Assembly: GCF_036090055.1 (NCBI RefSeq)
Contig: NZ_CP107970.1
Span: 4,418,501 to 4,482,500 of the forward strand
Direction of reading: 5' to 3'
Length of the DNA stretch: 64,000 nucleotides
DNA from: Nocardioides sp. NBC_00368
GTDB lineage: Bacteria; Actinomycetota; Actinomycetes; Propionibacteriales; Nocardioidaceae
Shown piece after piece: positions 40,903 through 49,694 of the stretch (position 1 is its first letter; the number at the start of each line of letters is the position of its first letter). Under the pieces are notes generated by a model. That model was given only the letters and a program-made list of their open reading frames with translations. It made no database searches and was not told the DNA's origin. A program made the position numbers and the translations under genes.

Positions 40903-41666
40903 TGACCACGCGATTCTTCGGCGACACCGCCGTCCTGCTCGGCCGTTCCCTGCGACACATCGGCCGCAGCCCCGACACCATCGTCACCACCGCGATCACG
41001 CCGATCGCCATGATGCTCATGTTCGTGTACGTCTTCGGCGGCGCGATCGACACCGGCTCCCACGAGAGCTACGTCAGCTATCAGCTACCGGGCATCCTGT
41101 TGATCACGATCGCCTCCGGCATCGCCTACACCGCCTACCGTCTCTTCCAGGACAAGAACGGCGGCATGTTCGACCGGTTCCAGTCGATGCCGATCGCTCG
41201 GTCGGCGGTGCTGTGGGGTCACGTGCTGACCTCGGTGGTCGCAAACATGATCTCGCTGGTCGTGGTGGTACTCGTCGCCCTGCTGATGGGCTTCCGCACC
41301 AGTGCGAGCGTGCTCGACTGGCTCGCCGTGGTCGGCATCCTGGCCCTGTTCACCCTCGCGCTGACCTGGCTCGCGGTGGTCCCGGGACTGACGGCCGGCA
41401 CGGTCGAGGGAGCCAGCGCGTTCTCCTACCCGCTGATCTTCCTGCCCTTCCTCAGCTCGGCGTTCGTGCCGACCGACACGATGCCCGGGCCGGTGCGAGC
41501 CTTCGCCGAGCACCAGCCGGTCACCTCGATCGTCGACTCCATCCGGGCGATCTTCGCCGGTCAGAAGCTCGGCAACGAGCTGTGGATCGCACTGGCCTGG
41601 TGCGTCGGCCTCCTGGCCGTCGCGTACGTCCTGGCCACCGCGGCCTACCGCCGCAAGTTCGCCTAA
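40899..41666 (+). CDS. ABC transporter permease (DrrB type)
   Basis: The 255-residue protein has six hydrophobic helices and the ABC-2 pattern, with LPGILLITIASGIAYTAYRLFQDKNGGMFDRFQSMPIARS (about residues 63-102) and FLPFLSSAFVPTDTMPGPVRAFAEHQPVTSIVDSIRAI near 185-222. It forms the channel driven by the DrrA-type ATPase whose stop codon it overlaps. Two consecutive ATG codons (40899, 40902) are possible starts. Confidence 0.9.
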   Translation: MMTTRFFGDTAVLLGRSLRHIGRSPDTIVTTAITPIAMMLMFVYVFGGAIDTGSHESYVSYQLPGILLITIASGIAYTAYRLFQDKNGGMFDRFQSMPIARSAVLWGHVLTSVVANMISLVVVVLVALLMGFRTSASVLDWLAVVGILALFTLALTWLAVVPGLTAGTVEGASAFSYPLIFLPFLSSAFVPTDTMPGPVRAFAEHQPVTSIVDSIRAIFAGQKLGNELWIALAWCVGLLAVAYVLATAAYRRKFA

Positions 41667-41706
41667 ACCGCGAGACAAAGGACGGTGTTCCCGTCACTAT
41701 TCGGGA

Positions 41707-42480
41707 ATGCTCACGATCAGCCAGCTGGCGTCGTACGCCGGTGTCACCGTCAGGGCCGTGCGCCACTACCACGCCAAAGGGCTGCTGGTGGAGCCAGAGC
41801 GCGACCACTCGGGATACCGACGCTACGACGCCGCTGCTGTGGTCGACCTGATCAAGATCCGCATCCTCGCCGACGCCGGCGTCCCGCTCTCCCGTGTCAA
41901 GGAGCTGCTGGACGCCGGCGACGACGATTTCAAGAAGGCCGTCGCCGAGATCGACAAGCGCCTCCGGCAGGAGATCCGCGAGCGCCAGGGCCACCGCGAG
42001 CGGATCGCCCGCCTCGTTCACGGTGACGGCCTCGCCCTCCCGCCCGAGGCGGTCGCCTATCTGGAGCGGATGCGGGAGCTCGGCATCCCGGAGCGGATGA
42101 TCCAGGGCGAGCGCGACGCCTGGATCCTCGTCGCCGCCCAGCAGCCGCAGAGCATGGAGGCCTTCATCCGCAACAAGGTCGGCCAGCTCGACGACCCCTC
42201 GGTCGTGGAGACCTACCGCGAGCTGGAGGCCATGCTCGACTGGGAGCCCGGCGACCCCCGTCTCGAGACCATCGCCGACCAGATCGTCGCCCAGATGAAC
42301 GCGGTCTCCGACGAGGACTGGGCCGCCTACGTCGACGGCGACCAGGCCATGCCCGACGAGCTCGCCTCCCTGCTCGACTCGATGTTCGTCGAGCAGGTCC
42401 CCGTCGCCCGCGACCTCATGCGGCTGGTCGAGAAGCGCGGCTACTCCGGCTGGACCAAGCTCGAGCGGATCCGGGACTAG
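41707..42480 (+). CDS. MerR family regulator of the drug exporter
   Basis: The 257-residue regulator has the MerR DNA-binding domain (about residues 1-70: LTISQLASYAGVTVRAVRHYHAKGLLVEPERD and GYRRYDAAAVVDL) and a long C-terminal domain (about 75-257) that probably binds a drug. It lies 40 bases after the permease gene. The sequence just before its start (CTATTCGGGA) resembles that before the ABC ATPase gene, which suggests shared control. Confidence 0.9.
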   Translation: MLTISQLASYAGVTVRAVRHYHAKGLLVEPERDHSGYRRYDAAAVVDLIKIRILADAGVPLSRVKELLDAGDDDFKKAVAEIDKRLRQEIRERQGHRERIARLVHGDGLALPPEAVAYLERMRELGIPERMIQGERDAWILVAAQQPQSMEAFIRNKVGQLDDPSVVETYRELEAMLDWEPGDPRLETIADQIVAQMNAVSDEDWAAYVDGDQAMPDELASLLDSMFVEQVPVARDLMRLVEKRGYSGWTKLERIRD

Positions 42481-42510
42481 AAGACGTACGCCCCGGGGTG
42501 CTCCGGCGGC

Positions 42511-43398
42511 TCAGGCGCCGGCGATCGCGAGGAGGTCGCGGACCGGTCCCGCGGGAGGGCGACCGCCACCGACCCATACGGCTCGGAACTCCCGGGACAG
42601 GTCCAGCTCTGCCACCGGCACCCGGACCAGGGTGCCCTGGTCGACGTCGGCCTGGGTCGCCCGGCTCGACACGAATGCCGGCGACCCGCCCGCGCGGACG
42701 GCGGCGAGGATCGCGGCGTTCGTCGCGAACTCCACCTCGGGATCCGCCAGCCGCTCGCCGGCGGCTGCGAGCGCGGACTCCACGACCGCCCGTGTGCCGG
42801 AGCCGTGCTCGCGACAGGTCAGCGGGCGGGTCGCGAGCTCGCGCGCGCTGATCCCGGCGCGGCGTCGGGCCCAGCGGTCGTCGGGCGCCGCGACCAGCAC
42901 GAGGTCGTCCACGCCGACCTTCGTGGTGGAGAGTCCCGCGGTGTCGACCGGGCCTTCGACGAAGCCAAGGTCCGCCTCGCCCTGCCGCACGGCGGTGACG
43001 ACGTCCTCGGAGTTCGCGGCGCGAAGGCTCACCGCCACCCGTCGCTGCTGCCGGAGACGTACGAGCCAGCGGGGGAGCAGATACTCCGCCGTCGTCATGG
43101 ATGCGTGCACGTGCAGCTCGTCGGAGCGCCCGCTTCACAGCGTCTGCAGCGCGGTCTCGATCTCGTCGGCGCGCTCGAGCAGGTCGACGCTCCACTCGAC
43201 CAGCAGCTTCCCCGCCTGGGTCAACGCCGATCCGCGCCGCGCCCGCTGCACCAGCACCAGCCCGACCTGGGTCTCCATCGCCCGCAGCCGCTCCGAAGCG
43301 GACTGCTGCGATATCCCTGCCGCCCGGCCCGCGGCGCCGATGCTGCCCAGCCGAGCGACGTCGGCGAGCAGCCGGAGGGACGGGAGATCGGGCAACAT
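42511..43398 (-). pseudogene. LysR family regulator broken by one in-frame stop
   Basis: The frame from ATG 43398 begins MLPDLPSLRLLADVARLGSIGAAGRAAGISQQSASERLRAME, a clear LysR helix-turn-helix, and reads to TGA at 43135-43137 after DEIETALQTL. The same frame goes straight on (SGRSDELHVHASMTTAEYLLPRW) through a full substrate-binding domain to 42511. Apart from this single stop the 294-residue length is normal, and a CGA to TGA change would explain it. It is divergent from the TDT transporter it probably regulated. A sequencing error is possible. Confidence 0.85.
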
Positions 43399-43474
43399 GG
43401 TCACAGGGTATCCCTGTGAGCCCACAGCCAACTGGGTTCTACCGGCGGCCGGCGCCCGCGCCGAGCATGGAGAC

Positions 43475-44557
43475 ATGAGGCTCCCCTACGGTCCGAACTG
43501 GTACGCAGCCACGATGGGCACCGGCATCGTCGCCGTCGTTCTGCCCGGTCTTCCCTTCGCGGTGCCGGGGGCGGTGCCGGTCGCGCTGGCGTTCTGGCTG
43601 GCGGCGAGCCTTCTCCTGGCTGCCACGGTGGCGGTGATGCTGCACGGCGTCCGGCAGGACGGCTCGCTGCTGCGCCGTCACTACGACGACCCGGTGTTGT
43701 CCCACTTCTACGGAGCTCCGGCGATGGCGCTGATGACGGTCGGGGCCGGCGCGGTCGTGGTCGGGCAGGACGTACTCGGTGCCCGTGCGGCGGTCGGGCT
43801 GGGCGCGGTCCTGTGGGCGGCGGGCACGCTCCTCGGCCTGTGGACCGCGATCGCCGTGCCCTACCGGGCGATCACTCGCCACGAGGTCGCCGACGACAGC
43901 GCCACCGGCGGGTGGCTGATGCCGGTCGTTCCGCCCATGGTCTCGGCGACGACCGGCGCCGCTCTCGTGCCGTACCTCCCGGCCGGGCAGCCCCGCGAGA
44001 CCCTTCTCCTCGTCTGCTACGCCTTCGTCGGGCTGACCGTGATCGCCGGCTTCCTCGTGCTCAACCAGCTCTGGCAGCGGCTGATCCGTCACGGGGCATT
44101 GACCCCGGCGACGTTGCCGACCGTGTGGATCGTGCTCGGTTTCCTCGGTCAGTCGACGACGGCGGTCCATCACCTCGGCGTGCTCGCGCCCTCGGTGGTG
44201 CCCGGCTACGGGCACGCCCTCAGCATGCTCGCGGTCTGCTACGGCGTGCCGGTGTGGGGTTTCACCGTGCTGTGGAGCGCGCTCGCGCTCGCGCTGACGG
44301 TGCGCCAGGTTCGCGACGGGCTGCCGGTGACGGCGACCTGGTGGTCGTTCACGTTCCCGGTCCGGACCGTCGCCACGGGCAGCAGTGCCCTCGCCTCCGC
44401 GACCGGTCTCGCGCTCTTCGAGATCGGAGCCGGGATCGCGACCCTCGGACTGTTGCTGGGGTGGCTCGCCGCTGCGTACGGGACCCTGCGGCTCTTCACA
44501 GATCAACCGGTATTGCAACCAGAAGGTTGCAGGATGCTGGTTGAAGTGCAACACTGA
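43475..44557 (+). CDS. TDT family (TehA/SLAC1-like) transporter
   Basis: The 360-residue membrane protein has about ten helices and the TDT/SLAC1 beginning PYGPNWYAATMGTGIVAVVL. Later PVVPPMVSATTGAALVPYLP (about residue 150) and LGFLGQSTTAVHHLG (about 225) match the family. Such proteins carry dicarboxylates, sulfite or act as anion channels. It is divergent from the broken LysR gene. Its last 14 codons lie inside the palindromes that precede the SRPBCC-ArsR pair. Confidence 0.88.
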   Translation: MRLPYGPNWYAATMGTGIVAVVLPGLPFAVPGAVPVALAFWLAASLLLAATVAVMLHGVRQDGSLLRRHYDDPVLSHFYGAPAMALMTVGAGAVVVGQDVLGARAAVGLGAVLWAAGTLLGLWTAIAVPYRAITRHEVADDSATGGWLMPVVPPMVSATTGAALVPYLPAGQPRETLLLVCYAFVGLTVIAGFLVLNQLWQRLIRHGALTPATLPTVWIVLGFLGQSTTAVHHLGVLAPSVVPGYGHALSMLAVCYGVPVWGFTVLWSALALALTVRQVRDGLPVTATWWSFTFPVRTVATGSSALASATGLALFEIGAGIATLGLLLGWLAAAYGTLRLFTDQPVLQPEGCRMLVEVQH

Positions 44558-44570
44558 GGTTGCACTTCAA
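44514..44570. promoter_or_regulatory. Two GTTGCA palindromes before the SRPBCC-ArsR operon
   Basis: TGCAACC-AGAA-GGTTGCA (44514-44531) and a longer repeat with 12-base arms TTGAAGTGCAAC (44541-44552) and GTTGCACTTCAA (44559-44570) share the half-site GTTGCA. They overlap the end of the TDT gene and lie 18 bases before the SRPBCC start. They are the likely binding sites of the ArsR protein encoded by the operon. Confidence 0.7.
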
Positions 44571-44588
44571 CCTATCCGAGGAGGACCC

Positions 44589-45068
44589 ATGGTTCACACC
44601 GCCGAAGAGCTCGCCGAGCTCGACAGCATCAGCCGTCAGATCGACATCGAGGCCAGCGCCGACAAGGTCTGGTCCCTGATCACCCGCCCGGGGTGGTACG
44701 TCAACGACGGCACCGTTCTCGACGACTCGGACACCCGCGTCGAGACCGCCGCCGACGGCACCGAGATCGCCGTCGTCACCCACCCCACGATGGGCGAGTT
44801 CCGATTCCGCACGGTCGAGCTCGACGAGCCGCGCTACGCCGCGTTCCGCTGGCTCGGCACCCCCTTCCGCGACGTCTCCGAGGGCACCCTGGTGGAGTTC
44901 TGGATCAAGGACAACTCCGCCGGAGGCGTGACGCTCGAGGTCCTGGAGAGCGGCTTCTCCACCCTGTCCGACGACCCCGCCGTGTGGCTCAAGGAGCGCG
45001 AGGGCAACGACAACGGCTGGGCCATGGAGCTCGAGGTCGCCAAGGCGTACGCCGAGGCGCGCGCGTGA
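44589..45068 (+). CDS. SRPBCC (AHSA1-like) domain protein
   Basis: The 159-residue protein has the START/SRPBCC fold pattern: SRQIDIEASADKVWSLITRPGWYVNDG (about residues 15-41), RFRTVELDEPRYAAFRW and GTLVEFWIKDNSAGGVTLEVLESGF. Such proteins bind a hydrophobic ligand in a deep pocket. The ribosome site is GAGGAGG. It overlaps the ArsR gene by GTGA, a common pairing in actinobacteria in which the two may sense the same ligand. Confidence 0.87.
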   Translation: MVHTAEELAELDSISRQIDIEASADKVWSLITRPGWYVNDGTVLDDSDTRVETAADGTEIAVVTHPTMGEFRFRTVELDEPRYAAFRWLGTPFRDVSEGTLVEFWIKDNSAGGVTLEVLESGFSTLSDDPAVWLKEREGNDNGWAMELEVAKAYAEARA

Positions 45069-45400
45069 CCACGACCCCCACGCTCCCCGAGATGTGCGCG
45101 GCCCTGGGCGACCAGACCCGCTGGGACATCCTCACCCGGCTGGGGCAGGAGACGATGTCCGCCTCCGCCCTGGCCCGGGTGCTCCCGGTCAGCCGCCAGG
45201 CGATCGTCAAGCACCTCGACGTGCTCTCCGAGGCCGGCCTCGTCACCGCCGAGCGCCGCGGTCGCGAGATCGTCTACGCCGCCCTCGGCTCCCGCCTCAA
45301 CGCCCTCGCCCACGAGCTCGACCGCATCGGCAACGCCTGGGACACCAGGCTCCGCGCCCTCAAGTCCCTCGCCGAGGCGACGGACGACGGACGCCGTTGA
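45065..45400 (+). CDS. ArsR family transcriptional regulator
   Basis: The 111-residue winged-helix repressor has MCAALGDQTRWDILTRLGQ (about residues 10-28) and SRQAIVKHLDVLSEAGLVTAERRGREIVYA (about 43-72). No Cys is present for metal sensing, so it is of the non-metal, SRPBCC-linked type. It starts with GTG overlapping the SRPBCC stop. The palindromes upstream of the pair suggest self-repression. Confidence 0.9.
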   Translation: MTTTPTLPEMCAALGDQTRWDILTRLGQETMSASALARVLPVSRQAIVKHLDVLSEAGLVTAERRGREIVYAALGSRLNALAHELDRIGNAWDTRLRALKSLAEATDDGRR

Positions 45401-45456
45401 GGCAGACGACAATGGCGGCATACCGATGTTCGCCAGCTCCAAGAAGCCGGAACGCC

Positions 45457-45484
45457 GAGTTCACTTGTGCACGAACGTGAACTC
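45457..45484. terminator. Hairpin between arsR and the exported protein gene
   Basis: Arms GAGTTCAC (45457-45464) and GTGAACTC (45477-45484) surround a 12-base loop at the convergent gene ends. The hairpin includes the stop and last codons of the minus-strand gene. No clear T run is seen. Confidence 0.4.
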
Positions 45485-47941
45485 CAGATCGAGGGATCCC
45501 GTTTCCTTGGGGCCGGCATAGACCAAGAAGTACGACCGCCTGGAGTAGAACGAATCGCCGGCCCAGATCTGGTCCCAGGAGTTGGCACGCCATTCCGCGC
45601 CTGGCGTGTTGCTCCAGGGATCGCCTCGGCCTGTCATGAAGGCTGTGGCATTCGGGAAGGTCGAGCTGGTGGCACTCATGTCGAGTCGACCGGACAAGGA
45701 TTCGGCGTCGTAGTCCACGACCATGACCTGCCCGGGCTGGGTCGCCGTCACTGCGACCTCATGAACGTCTGTTGTCATGCCCCACTGGTCGACCGTGGAA
45801 CTCGTCAGCGTAGGTGTAACCGGCGAGACCGCGTTGAATCGGATACTTCCTGTCGCGCTGCAGGGGGTTACTCGCAGAACGGAGTCACCAGCTGTAGCGG
45901 TGTGGAACACGCTGGGAAGCTGTCTCCCCCGGATCATCCAGTCGATCGGGTCGGTGCTGCTGCGGACACCGGCATCCCCGGTGCAGAACTCGCCAGCATT
46001 GTCGAGAACCTCGAGCGAAAGCAGTTGGCCTGCGCTGACGGGCACCTTGATGTCAACCGGTCGCGCAGGGGCGGGCCCGCGATCGAACGACGTGACGCCC
46101 TCCGACGTTGCGTCGACAGCCAACGGCGTCGAGGCGTAGAAATCGACGTTCACTGCAGGGGGCGTTTCGCCGGCCGTAGGCGTCTGAAACACCAGTAGCG
46201 AATATGTTCCGGACCTTGTTGAGCCGACGGATGTATCGGAGACGGTTCTGTCGTCCGGGTCGATGAGCGTCTGGTTCAGGTGCGCATCGCCGGTATGCGT
46301 GACGTGTATCTCCGCTCCACTAGGGGCGTCCACTGTCACGATCCCCAACCGCCCTGGGACATCGAGATTGATCGAGGCGGGAGAGCCATCCAGAATCATG
46401 GCCCCCGTCCTGGTGGACAGCACCCGCTCGTTGGGTCGTGTGAACCTGGCACTGGCATTCGGGGCGAACCGGAGGGTGTAGGTCCCGGTCTCTTCGAGGC
46501 GCCAGACGCGCTGGTAGTAGCCCAAATGCCACTGAGCGATGCTGTTGCCTGTCGGATCGAGCAGCATCTCCGTCGAGCGCCTCGGGGACTGCGACGTGAA
46601 TTCGGAGATCGTCGAGCCCGCAGTGCCATCGAACCGCAGGTCGACGACCTGACCAGGCAACTGATTGGCCAGATCGATCGCCGGTGCATCGATCGCGGAG
46701 TCGATCACGAGCGGGGTGCTGAGGGTGATGTCTACCGATTCAGCGTCCGAGAAGCCCGCGGTGGTCAACGTGATGATGTAGTCGCCCGTGAGCGGAGCGA
46801 CCCGCGTCGTTCCGTGGTCGGACGGACCCAAGGTGGGCACCGTGTTCCCAGAAGGGTCGGTGACGCTCTCCTTCACCACGTACCAGCTGTAGTACGTGAA
46901 CGTCTGACCCTTCTCGAGCGCGACGACCAGTTGCCGCTGTGTCGCCCGGCTCGGAAACACCACAGGTGTGGTGGTGTTGAGCTCGACGCGGGCGGAGCTG
47001 CCTTCAGCAACCTGGAATGGTGCCGACGTGGCGGCTCTCCGGAGACCGTCGCTCGGCGCGTAGACGCGGTAGGAGAAGGACATGTTCGGTTGGAACGTCA
47101 TCGCGAATGTGCCGTCTGCGGCGACGGCGGATCCTGTGTCGACGAACTGCCATCCGTCGGAATAGAGCACCTGCAGGCGCACCCACCCGTCGGAAGGCAG
47201 ACCCGTGGAGTCCCCGCGCAGCGACGCGTTGCCGGTGTGAGGAACGAGTGCGGCGAAGGCAGTGATCGTCGGCGTCCAGTGTCCATCGACGACGAACGAG
47301 CTGCTCGCCTTCGCGAGCCGGGACCCCGAGGCAGGAGCCACGTAGCGGAACCGCTGCCCGTGGCGGCTGGAGAAACGGTCGCGCCAGGTCTGGTCGGACG
47401 CGATACGTACGCGCCCGTGCAGTGCCCAGGTGCCGTCGGAGCGCTGCAGTTCGCGGCGCAGCTCGAAGCCTGCGCTCAACCGTGTCGTCCGACCGTTGGT
47501 GCTGGTCGTGACGGCACCGGTGGAGTAGTCGACGACCCGATGCTTCACGGTGCCCAGGGTGACTCCAGGACGCCAGGTCACCTTGATGGTCTTGGTCGCG
47601 GAGACCCTGCCCGGCTGGCCCAGCTGCGCCGGCTTCACGACCCGGTACTTCTGGTAGCCGCGCGGAGGAGTGGTGGCGAAGCGGTAGCGCCGGGTGTCCA
47701 CCAGCTTGCGGGACGAGACGAGCGCCCAGCTCCCGTCGGTGCGCTGGCGCTGAAGGCGTACGACGCTGCCCAGGCGTGCGTCGATCGCTCTGCCGGTGAA
47801 GGTGACGGTGGATCCCTCGGGAACGGTCGAGGCCGAGGCATAGATGGTGACCGACAAGGCGGCGTGCGCCGGCGGGCTCACCAGCACCAAGCCGGTCAGA
47901 ACTCCCGCCAGGACGAGCACGGACGAGGCCAAGCGACGCAT
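45461..47941 (-). CDS. Large exported beta-rich protein
   Basis: The 826-residue product starts at ATG 47941 after GGGAG, with a signal peptide MRRLASSVLVLAGVLTGLVL and cleavage after SPPAHA (about residue 27). The first third has repeated Ig-like or fibronectin-like units recognisable by VRLQRQRTDGSWALVSS, ELQRSDGTWALHGRV and RLQVLYSDGWQFVDT. The rest is a series of beta-rich units with TYTLRFAP and TYSLLVFQ-like strands resembling pre-peptidase or bacterial Ig folds. It has no anchor or catalytic motif that I can see. A cell-surface or secreted structural role is likely. Confidence 0.72.
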   Translation of the reverse strand: MRRLASSVLVLAGVLTGLVLVSPPAHAALSVTIYASASTVPEGSTVTFTGRAIDARLGSVVRLQRQRTDGSWALVSSRKLVDTRRYRFATTPPRGYQKYRVVKPAQLGQPGRVSATKTIKVTWRPGVTLGTVKHRVVDYSTGAVTTSTNGRTTRLSAGFELRRELQRSDGTWALHGRVRIASDQTWRDRFSSRHGQRFRYVAPASGSRLAKASSSFVVDGHWTPTITAFAALVPHTGNASLRGDSTGLPSDGWVRLQVLYSDGWQFVDTGSAVAADGTFAMTFQPNMSFSYRVYAPSDGLRRAATSAPFQVAEGSSARVELNTTTPVVFPSRATQRQLVVALEKGQTFTYYSWYVVKESVTDPSGNTVPTLGPSDHGTTRVAPLTGDYIITLTTAGFSDAESVDITLSTPLVIDSAIDAPAIDLANQLPGQVVDLRFDGTAGSTISEFTSQSPRRSTEMLLDPTGNSIAQWHLGYYQRVWRLEETGTYTLRFAPNASARFTRPNERVLSTRTGAMILDGSPASINLDVPGRLGIVTVDAPSGAEIHVTHTGDAHLNQTLIDPDDRTVSDTSVGSTRSGTYSLLVFQTPTAGETPPAVNVDFYASTPLAVDATSEGVTSFDRGPAPARPVDIKVPVSAGQLLSLEVLDNAGEFCTGDAGVRSSTDPIDWMIRGRQLPSVFHTATAGDSVLRVTPCSATGSIRFNAVSPVTPTLTSSTVDQWGMTTDVHEVAVTATQPGQVMVVDYDAESLSGRLDMSATSSTFPNATAFMTGRGDPWSNTPGAEWRANSWDQIWAGDSFYSRRSYFLVYAGPKETGSLDLEFTFVHK

Positions 47942-48064
47942 TCTGTCTCCCGATGATGAAGGCACCCACATGCTGAACATGCCCCCATTGGGAGCCCCCG
48001 AGTAATCGGATTGGACCACGGGCCGATTCGGGTGGCAACCGGCGTGCAAAGGAAAACGCCAGAT

Positions 48065-49579
48065 CTAGGCACCCCACCCGATCGCGAGCTCGACCGCCCG
48101 CCGCCACCGAGCGAACTCCGCATCCCGAGTGGTGGCGGACATCGCCGGTCGCCACTCGGCCGCCCGCCGCCAGTGCCGTCGCAGGACCTGCCGATCGGGC
48201 CAGTAACCGGCCCCGAGCCCGGCCGCGTAGGCGGCACCGCGGGAGACCGTCTCGGCCACCATGGGACGTACGACGGGGATGTCGAGGAAGTCGGCGATGG
48301 TCTGCATGAGGAGGTTGTCGGCGGTCATGCCGCCGTCGACGGCCAACCTCGTCAGCGGCGCCGCGGCGTCGGCGTTCATCGCGTCGATGACCTCGCGGGT
48401 CTGCCAGGCGGTGGCCTCGAGGACGGCGCGGCACAGGTGCGCCTTGGTGACGTACGACGTCAGCCCGACGATCACGCCGCGGGCATCGGGCTCCCAGTGC
48501 GGTGCGTACAGGCCGGTGAACGCCGGGACGACGTAGCAGCCGCCGTTGTCGGCGACGGTCAGCGCCTGGGTCTCGATCTCCGCGGCCGAGCGGATCAGCC
48601 CGAGGCTGTCGCGGAACCACTGCACGAGCGAGCCGGCGACGGCGATCGAGCCCTCCAGCGCATAGGCGGCAGGCTCGCCCTCCATCGCATGCGCGACCGT
48701 GGTGATCAGGCCGTGCTGCGAGCGCACCGGCGATGTGCCGGTGTTGAGGAGCAGGAACCCGCCGGTGCCGAAGGTGCACTTCGCGTCGCCGCGGTCGAAC
48801 CCGGCCTGCCCGAACAGCGAGGCCTGCTGGTCGCCGATCACCGCCGTCAGCGGGATCCCCGCGATCGGCGCGACCGTGGTCCCGAAGGAGGAGACGGTCG
48901 GCCGGATCTCGGGGAGCATCGCCCGTGGTACCCGCATCGCCGCCAGCAGCTCCGGATCCCAGTCGAGCGTGTGGAGGTTCATCAGCATCGTACGGCTGGC
49001 GTTGGTCACATCGGTGACATGAACCCCGCCGACAGTGCCGTTGGCTGGCCCGCCGGTCAGGTTCCAGACCAGCCACGAGTCCATCGTTCCGAAGAGCAGG
49101 TCCCCGCGCTCCGCCCGCTCCCGCAACGCCGGAGAGGAGTCGAGCAGCCAGCGGACCTTCGGCCCCGAGAAGTACGTCACCAATGGCAGCCCGCTCCGAG
49201 CCTGGATCTCCGCTTCGGGCATGTCGGCGGCGACGGCGGGCAGCACGGCGGACGACCGCGTGTCCTGCCACACGATGGCGTTGTGGACCGGCCGACCGGT
49301 GTGCCGGTCCCACACCACCGTGGTCTCGCGCTGGTTGGTGATCCCGAGCCCGACGACCTGGTCCACAGAAGCACCCGCATCCGCGAGCGCCTCCGGCACG
49401 ACCCGGCGGACGATGTCCCAGATCTCCAGCGGATCGTGCTCGACCCAGCCCGCGCGCGGATAGTGCTGATGGTGCTCCCGCTGCGCCAGCGAGACCATCC
49501 GGCCCTCGCGGTCGAAAAGCATGCACCGGGTCGAGGTCGTGCCCTGGTCCAGCGCGGCCACATACCGCGGAAGACTCAT
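48065..49579 (-). CDS. glpK: Glycerol kinase (paralog 1)
   Basis: The 504-residue FGGY kinase turns glycerol and ATP into sn-glycerol 3-phosphate. Marks are ALDQGTTSTRCMLFD (about residues 9-23), TNQRETTVVWDR (about 81-92), the second FGGY signature GGMTADNLLMQTIADFLDIPV (about 408-428) and ETVSRGAAYAAG. It lies downstream of an IclR-type regulator on the same strand, with three inverted repeats between. A second glpK follows glpF at 51517; the two proteins are clearly different, so this is a true paralog pair. Confidence 0.93.
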   Translation of the reverse strand: MSLPRYVAALDQGTTSTRCMLFDREGRMVSLAQREHHQHYPRAGWVEHDPLEIWDIVRRVVPEALADAGASVDQVVGLGITNQRETTVVWDRHTGRPVHNAIVWQDTRSSAVLPAVAADMPEAEIQARSGLPLVTYFSGPKVRWLLDSSPALRERAERGDLLFGTMDSWLVWNLTGGPANGTVGGVHVTDVTNASRTMLMNLHTLDWDPELLAAMRVPRAMLPEIRPTVSSFGTTVAPIAGIPLTAVIGDQQASLFGQAGFDRGDAKCTFGTGGFLLLNTGTSPVRSQHGLITTVAHAMEGEPAAYALEGSIAVAGSLVQWFRDSLGLIRSAAEIETQALTVADNGGCYVVPAFTGLYAPHWEPDARGVIVGLTSYVTKAHLCRAVLEATAWQTREVIDAMNADAAAPLTRLAVDGGMTADNLLMQTIADFLDIPVVRPMVAETVSRGAAYAAGLGAGYWPDRQVLRRHWRRAAEWRPAMSATTRDAEFARWRRAVELAIGWGA

Positions 49580-49598
49580 GCCGGCGCCTCGGATGCAG

Positions 49599-49681
49599 AC
49601 CGAGGTAACTCGGTGTGGTCACGCCTACTTCGCGGAACTCCACGAAGTAGGTGGCAGCTCACCGAGCTACCTCGGTGAGCA
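49599..49681. promoter_or_regulatory. Three inverted repeats between iclR and glpK paralog 1
   Basis: Two nearly identical palindromes, ACCGAGGTAACTCGGT (49599-49614) and ACCGAGCTACCTCGGT (49660-49675, inside 10-base arms 49658-49681), flank a third with arms CCTACTTCG (49624-49632) and CGAAGTAGG (49643-49651). They lie 20-102 bases upstream of the glpK start. The repeated 16-base site suggests a dimeric regulator, and the centre could form an RNA hairpin. Confidence 0.65.
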
Positions 49682-49694
49682 TTCACCGCGCACC

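Noticed and set aside
37000..42500. Toxin partner for the YezG-like immunity gene
   Set aside because: No gene nearby has a toxin C-terminus, WXG100 or Rhs features; the neighbours are an alcohol dehydrogenase unit and an ABC exporter.
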